Assembly: GCA_007570785.1 (NCBI GenBank)
Contig: ML660774.1
Location: 8,943,969-9,007,968 of the forward strand
Origin: Antilocapra americana
Taxonomy: Eukaryota > Chordata > Mammalia > Artiodactyla > Antilocapridae
Direction: 5' to 3'
Length of the DNA stretch: 64,000 nt
The translations under genes and the position numbers were made by a program. Below are positions 56,511 through 64,000 of the stretch, piece by piece. Each line of letters begins with the position of its first letter. Position 1 is the first letter of the stretch. Below the pieces are notes generated by a model. The model did not search any database and was not told where the DNA came from. It worked only from the letters and a program-made list of their open reading frames with translations.

Positions 56511-57200
56511 CCAGGTTCCTACCAGTATTACTCACAATGGACAAGAAGTAGAAGTCACTCAAATGTCCATCAACAGAGAAATGCAAACACAAAATGTACA
56601 TACACACAATGGAATATTGTTCAGCTTTAAAAATGAAGGAAATTTAGATACATGCTACACCACAGGTGAATCTGGAGGACAATATGCCAAGTGAAATAAG
56701 GCAGTCACAAAAAATACTGTATGGTTCCACTTGTTATGAAGTATCTAAAGTAATCAAATTCATAGAAATAGAAAATAGAATGGTGGCCAGTAACGGCTGC
56801 CAGGGGGAGGAAAAAAGGAACCGTTTAGTGGGTATAGAACTTCAGCTGAGTCACTGGAAAAGACCCTGATGCTGGGAGACATTGAAGGCAAAAGGAGAGG
56901 GCAGCAGAGGATGAGATGACCAGGTAGCATCATCGACTCAATGGACATGAACTTGAGCAAAACCTGGGAGACATCGAGGAACAGGTAGACCTGGCATTCT
57001 GTAGTCCATGGGGTTGCAAAGAATCAGACATGACTTAGTGACTGAACAGTAACAGTAAAGAGTTTAGATTTCCAACATGAAAATGTTCTGGAAATCTGTA
57101 TTATAACCATGTGAATATACTAAACAATATTGAACTGTTTATACTTCTAAGCAATAATGATGGTAAAATTTATGTGTTTTTTACCACAATAAAAAAAGAA
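56511..57200 (+). mobile_element. Old L1 3' region, split by BovB
   Basis: Left part (56511-56842): caaatgtccatcaacagag, acacacaatggaatattgtt, agtgaaataaggcagtcac, typical of the 3' end of an old L1 ORF2 and its UTR. Right part (57059-57200): aacatgaaaatgttctgg, tgtgttttttaccacaataa, the 3' UTR end. The two parts are separated by a BovB 3' end. Confidence 0.82.
56843..57058 (+). repeat. BovB 3' end inside old L1
   Basis: About 216 bases: ctggaaaagaccctgatgc through cctggcattctgtagtccat to the tail gactgaacagtaacag. The host L1 resumes at aagagtttagatttcc. Confidence 0.9.
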
Positions 57201-58829
57201 GATCATAAATCTACTGTTTTTACATTTTAAAACATGATTTATATAATATCGGAAACTTTGACTAGTGAAATCCAGAATATATGTAGATTGACTTGGTGAG
57301 AATTATACCAGTATACTGTACCAAGCAGTGCATGGCAATTTAAAAAAAACCAATACACAGAAAAGGCAGTGTTATCAGACTACATATCATCAAGTAATAC
57401 TGACCCAGGAAATGACTTGGATAGACTCAAGATTTCCTCTCTCATGTATTCTACGACAACATATTTGAAACGTCTTTATGAATGAAGTATAAACTCATTA
57501 AGGAATATAATGAATCTGTTGTTTGGTAAATCAGATTTCATAATTAAATTCAGGAGGAAAGAAAGAATAGAATAAAAGTGGGAGAGAGGGTAATAAAGCC
57601 TCAAAGACAAATATTTGGAAAGAAAGATTTAAAACTATTTCTGCTGAGCACTGTCATCTGAGAGACCTACATGGCAAATGACATGGAACTTAAAAAGATT
57701 AGGAAGAAGACAAACTTCCTGAAATCTAAGGTATAGTTGTAGACGCTCAGATATTTCATTCTCTCTAAAAGAGAACCAGACTGTTACTCATCCTGCATTT
57801 TCCCCAGAGGCATATTCAGCTCTGGAGGAGAGCTAGGTAATGTGCTTAAAGTGATCAGTATGAATACTGACTTGCAGACAGGCGAGGAGTTTGAGATGAA
57901 ACGGAAAGAGCCGCACACTTCACACCCTATAGCATTCTGTTTGCTGCCGTGTGTGTGAGACATGCTTGGTGCAAAATGCAAGTCGCCAAAGCGAAACCTG
58001 GGAAAACGCCTCAAGTCAGTCAGGAACACGTATTCAGGGTACCTGCTGGAAGCATTTAGGTTTGAGAAGGAACTGAGAATTGAGAGAGCTACTCTGACAA
58101 TGGTATCTGCATGGATCAAATTTAGGCACGGTTAGTTCTACCAGAGACCAATCTTGTCATAGAACTGCTTAGACGCTCTGAAACTATTCTCCTTTATAAA
58201 TAGTTACTACCCAAAAAGAGCAAAGGAAATGGCTAAGAAAAAAGACTGCTGATAATAAACAAAATAGAGGGTTGACACCACAGAAAGCAAGTCTTTAGCC
58301 TTCACAGAAGGTTGTAAAGTTATATCTTGGTGGTGGGGGGTGGGGCAAATGAAAATGTGGAGATAGCAAATGCCCTTCATGACTGTGTGATCTATAGAAG
58401 CATCGTTTGGCTCTATGTGTCTCTTGTCTTTATCTATTAAATAGCTCCTTTATACTTTCTGTTTACAACTAAAAATGGTTGTTCTTTTTTTTTTCCTGAT
58501 AAACTCAGCAAATGACTGCTTGTATTTGTTGTTTTGATGTAAAGACTTGTCATGACTAGGTGACACAACAAAGCAGCTACTTCACATTCTCGTAGTAAAG
58601 ACTTAAACACTGGCTTTCTGTTGCTAAAAAGACCCAAAGAACCATGACTTTTAAAGTTATGACTTGAATAATGGTAGGAGTGTGAGCATTTCTGAAGAAA
58701 AGATTTTTTTTTAACTGACCTTTTTAAGCAGGTAGAGACCTCCAGCGAATTTTACCTGAATTTATTATGCTTTTTACTTGATCACACTGTATTTGGAAAA
58801 TACGTTGTTTTTCAAGTACTACTCAGCAA
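57201..58829. other. No recognised feature
   Basis: About 1.6 kb. A 111-codon minus-strand ORF (57784-58119) has no domain or splice support. Confidence 0.45.
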
Positions 58830-59047
58830 ACTTATGTTAAAAAATCAGTTCTACTAACAGGACCTACTGCATAGCACAGGGAACTCTGCTCAATGTTACG
58901 TGGTGGTCCAGATGGGAAGGGGGCTTGGCGGAGAATGGATACATACATACATATGGCTGAGTCCCTTAGCTGTTTACCTGAAAGTATCACAACATTATTA
59001 CTCTGCTATACCCCAACATAAAATAAAAAGCTCAGAAGCAAAAAAAT
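58830..59047 (+). repeat. Artiodactyl L1 3' end
   Basis: ggacctactgcatagcacag, gaatggatacatacatacat, ctgagtcccttagctgttta, cccaacataaaataaaaag: the 3' UTR of an artiodactyl L1, including an ATAC-type microsatellite. Severely truncated. Confidence 0.8.
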
Positions 59048-61149
59048 CCTTTCCCTTTAAACTAGTATGTTATAATCTTATTTGATTGACTATGAGTTTC
59101 TGTGAAATATATAAATGGCGAAATGCAACATTATGGCAGATTATTTGTGGTTATTGTGGAGGTAAACCATCTACTTTGTGGAGTTCACATGGTTTTTATA
59201 TGCATACTAACTGTTATAAACTATACCAAATCAACAACAAGATCAAAATTCAGTTCTAAATATCTGTTGAAAACTGGATTTTTTTAGGGGAGCATGCTTT
59301 CTTTTCGGAATTTTCTTCATCTTTCTCCCCTCCTTCTTTTTTTCAATTGCTGAAAAATTACCCCTGATATCCAGGACATTTTCTAGTGTACTTTCCAGGA
59401 ATTACAGAAGTGGAGGAGCTCATTTACTTCTGTCCCACACAAGCTAACATAAACCCTGGTGTGTCTCTACCCGGGGAGTACGCTCCTGTTCTGAGTACGA
59501 GCATCCCCGTGTGCTCTGGGGAGCACTGACGCCTGGCCTGAAGAGCCAAAGGGCGGCAGTAACAGAGCGGCGTGGTTAGTATACTATTTGCAACTTTTTG
59601 GTATTTTCTCTTGGGTGACTTTTTATTCTGCCAACAACTGTGTGAATTAGGCTGGGCATATGGTGAACATCAAAATGTTTAAATGCCTTAGGTAGCACAC
59701 ATACATAGTCATTGGGAAGACAGAGTTTCTAGATCTGATGGACTCAGAGCACAGGGAATATGGAGGGGGAGCCGGCACATGCCGGGTGGACACACCTGCC
59801 TGCACCCGGGCACAGAGACACTCAGCAGATCTGCAACCTCGCTGGGTCCCTCCTCAACCTGAAGTTGGCATATATCCCTCCCTGTGTTTGTACTTCTGCA
59901 GTAAGTGCATTATTGCCCCCAAATTACTCTTCCTGATTATTTGTCCCTCTTGTACACCCCACAGAGGGTATGGACTGGCCCTCATGAGGCTGAGGCTGGC
60001 CACGTGGTTGGCTTTGGCAGACAGGAGATGGAAGTCAGGTTCTGTGTGCCACTTCTGCACATCAGCCCGGGGAGGCACTGCCTGGTATGGCCTCTGCCAA
60101 CTGTTCTTCCCGTCTTAGAGGGCTGCTGCTCAGGAGAATAAGAGAATGCAGCCTAGCTAGATCTAACCTTCAGCTTACAGCCAGCCTCCTGGCCTCAGTC
60201 AAGATGGGCTGACTCTCAGATAACCCACTGAGGAGTGGGAGTGAAAAAGGAGTGCTACTAGTTACTAAAGTTGCGGTGGGCTGGACGGTACCGCTAACTG
60301 ATGCATCTGGCGGACGAGCAACAGTCATGAAACATTCTCTAGCCCACCCAGGCTCATGAACCTAGTTGTAAAAAGTCTCCTGCCTTCCCTGTTCTTGAGT
60401 TATAGTAAATTAAAGCAGGCTTTTGAAATTCCAAAAAATTAGCTCAGTAATGTTCATTGCTACCTAATCAACAGCCATGTTAAGATCTTGCAGTCATAAA
60501 TCACCATCCTCTGCTGACCTTCACTATTCATCTTTATTAAACAGGGAAGGTAATACTTCTTGAATCTACCTTTTGGAATTCATTTATTCATTTGCTAGCT
60601 TAGTCAATTAACAGTTATTGAGAACCTATTATTTTTCTAGAATATACAGTGATGAATATGATAAAGTCCTTAATGACAATGGTCTCTGACCTACTAAGAT
60701 TATAGAAAAAATGTTACTTTCCCATATAATCAACACAGTAATGAAGTTAAGTTCTTAATAATATAGGTACACAGCAGAGAATATGTCAAGTAGAAAAGCA
60801 ATATTTGAATTGAACCTTAAAGGATTAGGGGAAGGGGAGGGAGCCAGGGTTATGTTCTCACAGGCAGAAAAAAATAATAGCTTTACACTGGATAAAGCTG
60901 TGAAAACAAACTAAATCAAGCAATCAAAGTTAATATAACCAATAATGGCACAAATAACTTCTTCCACCTCCACATCTGAGGCACTGAGAACGACTAGAAT
61001 TACTTAAATGGCATTTTTGACTAGAAGTGCTTAGCCTGACCCTAATCAAGAAGGAAAAGAAGACAGATCTCAGTTGACAGATATTCCACAAAAATAACTG
61101 GCCTGTGCTCTTCAAAAGTGTCAGTGTCACAGAAAACAAAGGGATGTTT
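59048..61149. other. Mostly unassigned; possible ancient repeat at 59.7-60.3 kb
   Basis: About 2.1 kb. The 59700-60330 part is less AT-rich and vaguely resembles an old MER/MLT-type repeat (gaggctggccacgtggttgg). The 126-codon ORF there (59738-60118, plus strand) has no domain. The rest is AT-rich with nothing recognised. Confidence 0.35.
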
Positions 61150-61530
61150 ATTGAGGAAGTGCTCCAGATTAAAGGTGACTGAAGTCATGACAACTGAATA
61201 CATTTTCTGTATAGGATATTATTGAGACAACTGGCAAAATCTGAGTAAATTATATAGAGTGTCTCATAGTATCGTGTCCATGCCAATTTCCTGATTTTTA
61301 AAGTTGTACTGGGGTTGCAAAAAGCATGTCTTTGCTTTGAAGTAAACACTAAAGCATCTAGAAGAAAAGAGCTAAAAAAATTGTGCATGAATGTGTGAAA
61401 TGGGTAACATAGATGTGGTAAAACGTGAATATTTGAGTAATCTGAGTAAATGGCATATGGGAATTTTTGCGCAATTCTTGCAACTTTTATGAGAGCTTGA
61501 AGTTATGTCAAAATAAAGGAAAGCAAAACA
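61150..61530 (+). repeat. Old L1 3' UTR-like sequence
   Basis: ggatattattgagacaactg, caatttcctgatttttaaag, ttgcaacttttatgagagct, aagttatgtcaaaataaagg: the order of an old L1 3' UTR. Diverged. Confidence 0.6.
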
Positions 61531-61724
61531 AGGCCAAAGAATGACAGAAAGGATTGAGCCTGTGTAAAGAGATGACAGAATTAACGGTACTGAAGAGTAC
61601 AACCCAAGTCATGGGTACCTGCCGGAGCCTGGGTCTTTTATCTGCGTTGCAGATGCAGTGTATCACTGTAGAGGTAGAATACTAACATTCCTGCCTAAGA
61701 ATAAAACCCATAAAACCTGAATAT

Positions 61725-61895
61725 GCTCTTTGGATTGTACAATGTCAATTTCCTGATTTTGATATTGTACTATAATGATGTCAGGTGTTACCACCGGTGG
61801 AGGCTGAATGAAAAGTACTTGACACCACCCATACATTTTTTTTATTTTGCAATTCCCCGTAAATGTGTAATTATTTCAAAGTAAATTTAAAAAAC
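61725..61895 (+). repeat. Second old L1 3' UTR-like piece
   Basis: caatttcctgattttgatat near 61747 parallels 61290, and the tail aattatttcaaagtaaattt parallels 61505. Either a partial second copy or a local duplication of the preceding element. Confidence 0.5.
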
Positions 61896-63117
61896 TGCCT
61901 TTGTAAACTTTAGCCAATGAAAGAATAAATTTCATATACTTTTGTAACCTCATACTAATATGAATAACTTCATGTGCTGAGATTTTTGTCTTTAAACAAG
62001 ACTCAGAATTTTAAAATTTACGTTAATAAACAATTTTAGCAGTTTCCAAATTGAGTATAAATTTCCAAGCCATTTCTCTAATATTCCCTTTGAAGGTGCC
62101 AAGATTCTCTCCTTGACCAAACCCTAACCAGGGTCCGCTGAACTTTCTTAACTAGGCCTCCAGCTTGACCTATAGCGACTTGAACAAACACCAACACAGT
62201 TTCTAGCAGCTCGAGGCTACATCCCTGGAAAGACTTTGGCCAGCCCTAAGGCACTTGCCTGAGAAAATTTAATGCTGCCAAAGAAATCCACTGCTTCAGC
62301 CAACACCTAGAGATTGGCCTGCGTCTGTCTCTCTGGGAAAAGAGGAGCCAAGCTTTGACTTTTCAACAAGCACCAGTTAGCAAACCCTCATGGATTTCAC
62401 AGGGATCAATCCCTATGCCTGCTTTTAGTAATATTTCATTTACCAGACTCTGTTCACCAAGCCCCCGATCACCCCCTCTCTAAACCCACATTTTCTCTCT
62501 AAAATGCCCATTCACCTCTGTATACATCAAAATTGAGTTCAGTTCATGCTAGACTCTATGGCAAATTATTGCAGGTTAAAATCTGTCCTTACCATTTTAA
62601 CTAGTGTTCCACTTTTTATATTTTTGGCAAAGGTTAAATTTGATTTTTATTTGGTCTGCAGCAACAGCAATCAAATTTGCCACAGAGGCATCAATGTTTA
62701 AGAAAATCTCAAGCAAAATATATAAAGACTTACTGCTATGGACCATCTCTCATGTGCACCAGACGTTTTGCATCTGTTTTTTCTCATCCATTGCTCATTA
62801 GAGCCCTGTGAAAAGAAAACAAACAAGCAACAACTTAGAATGTGAACTCAGCGTGTCTATATCCAAGGCTCGTGCTTGTTCTGTTATGCTTGTCAGGTTG
62901 TGCAATATAAGGCGTTGTTAACTTTCTAAGGCAGCTCAATTTTACATAAACAGAGCAAACTCCAAGCATAATGAAAGATTCTGACTTGATTTTTGATATC
63001 TGACTGCTAACGGTTTTTAAGCCTCACCCCTGTCCCCTCCCCTTGTATAGCTGAACAAGATGACATAAATGTCTGGGTGCTCTCTCTTTTGGTACCAAGA
63101 GGAAGTTCATGCCACCC
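61896..63117. other. Unassigned; LTR-like stretch at 62.1-62.6 kb
   Basis: About 1.2 kb. 62090-62560 is C-rich with cccgatcaccccctctctaa and could be an old LTR, but I cannot name a family and see no paired copy. The rest shows nothing. Confidence 0.35.
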
Positions 63118-63253
63118 AAAAAAAACCCCATCCCCAAGGGACTGGCAAACCGCTCCAGTATATGTGCCTGGAGAAACCCATGGACAGAGGAGCCGGGGGG
63201 CTACAGTCCATGGGGTCTCAAAGAGTCAACACGACTGAGCAACTAACACCTCT
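63118..63253 (+). repeat. Bov-tA SINE, 5'-truncated
   Basis: The 3' two-thirds of Bov-tA (ggactggcaaaccgctcc, ccatggacagaggagccg, gactgagcaactaacacc). The tRNA-like head is missing. Preceded by an A-run at about 63118-63125. Confidence 0.88.
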
Positions 63254-63558
63254 ACTTTCCTGCCATTCCAGCCACCATAGAAACCCCAGACCAGGCCTTC
63301 TTCTTGCTTTCTCAATCCTCTCTTTTTTTTGGCCCATGTGGGATGTCCTCTCTTGCAAATGTCTTACAAACTGTTCCCATCCTGTTTGTGTGTGGATGGT
63401 ACCATCAGTCTTAATCTCCAATCCAAATTTTTGCAGGGGCATCATCTTATTCCTTAAGTGGCCATGACTATGCTGAATCATTTAAATATAAAATAAAATA
63501 TTTTAAAAGAGTGTTTTCAGTTCACTGAATATTAAAGTCATAAATATAACTTGTCTCT
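63254..63558. other. No recognised feature
   Basis: About 300 bases between the truncated SINE and the CHR SINE. Nothing is recognised. Confidence 0.45.
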
Positions 63559-63710
63559 AGGGACTTCCAGGGCAGTCCAGTAGTTACGGCTCTGCGCTTC
63601 CATGGCATGGGGCATGGGTTCAATCCCTGGTGGGGAAACTAAGGTCCCACATGCTATGTGGCATGGCCAAGAAAAATTAATTAAAAAGTAAAATAAAAAT
63701 AAAAACTGTA
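63559..63710 (+). repeat. CHR-type SINE
   Basis: Head agggacttccagggcagtcc, B-box region gggttcaatccctgg, then aaggtcccacatgctatgtg and an A-rich tail. A shorter CHR subtype than the copy at 4997. Confidence 0.85.
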
Positions 63711-64000
63711 TATTATTAAAAAAAACATGTCTAAAAGAGAGTCTACAATCAGTAGATACGTAGCTCCATATATGTACCAGAATTCACTGAATATGTTGAT
63801 GTTGATAGTCCATATTGCCCAATAACTGGACAAATGTCAATTTTTGTTCTCAAAGATGCAAAGATTTCTGGTTTGTAAAAGTAGCACAGAATGAGCTTCA
63901 TGTGAAAATAACCCATTTACAAAAATACATTCAGTGTGTGTGTTCTCCTGGGGGAATATGTATTTCTTTAGGGAGCTTGGCAATGGTTATGAAAACAATA
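63711..64000. other. No recognised feature
   Basis: The last 290 bases of the window. Nothing is recognised. Confidence 0.45.

Noticed and set aside
59738..60118. 126-codon plus-strand frame
   Set aside because: No domain, Cys/Arg/Leu-rich composition typical of chance ORFs in GC-richer old repeats, and an overlapping open frame on the other strand.

Overview
The window is nuclear DNA of a bovid ruminant (cattle, sheep, goat or a close relative). The evidence is the repeat content: about twenty Bov-tA SINEs, one dimeric Bov-A2 SINE, and several copies of the RTE-type LINE BovB, all of which are abundant in bovids. Beneath these lie ruminant L1 3' ends, two CHR-type artiodactyl SINEs, and older mammalian MIR, MaLR LTR, old L1 and ERVL fragments. 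I see no bacterial or plasmid features, no rRNA, no functional tRNA and no complete protein-coding gene. Species cannot be fixed by eye.

Layout. 0-5 kb: SINE scraps, a 134-bp non-SINE direct repeat (copies at 361 and 2231), two antisense MaLR LTRs, an L1 3' end, and a MaLR LTR split by a SINE. 5-11 kb: a CHR SINE, two MIRs, and the best candidate host coding signal, two phase-compatible minus-strand exons (8094-8235 and 6162-6337). 11.7-13.2 kb: an ancient repeat holding an L1 3' end and a SINE, each with a clean target-site duplication (TSD). 14-17 kb: a BovB 3' end and two SINEs. 17.3-22.0 kb: a degenerate BovB interrupted by a rearranged second BovB, an antisense SINE and an L1 3' end. 22-30 kb: a possible terminal exon (minus strand, 22494-22638), two BovB 3' ends (one carrying Bov-A2) and long stretches with nothing recognised. 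30.7-35 kb: an ERVL-like internal remnant with integrase-like residues, then three antisense SINEs. 37.4-39.7 kb: an antisense BovB of about 2.3 kb holding an L1 3' end. 40-47 kb: AT-rich DNA with SINEs and L1 fragments. 48-57 kb: a SINE with a 9-bp TSD, a MaLR LTR, a BovB reverse-transcriptase fragment, and a SINE flanked on both sides by a 125-bp direct repeat. 57-64 kb: L1 tails, a SINE, a CHR SINE and weak ancient-repeat candidates.

The elements interact as a retroposition system rather than a pathway. BovB and L1 supply reverse transcriptase and endonuclease. The tRNA-derived SINEs use that machinery in trans. Every autonomous copy here is 5'-truncated, frameshifted or missing catalytic residues, so none could act now. 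The nesting gives a relative age order: MIR, MaLR and ERVL first, then old L1 and BovB, then Bov-tA and ruminant L1.

I did not find an undescribed biological system. The points most worth a second look are the candidate exon pair, the 125-bp repeat around a SINE, the 134-bp direct repeat, and the nested BovB block. Family names are by recognition only; no database search was possible.
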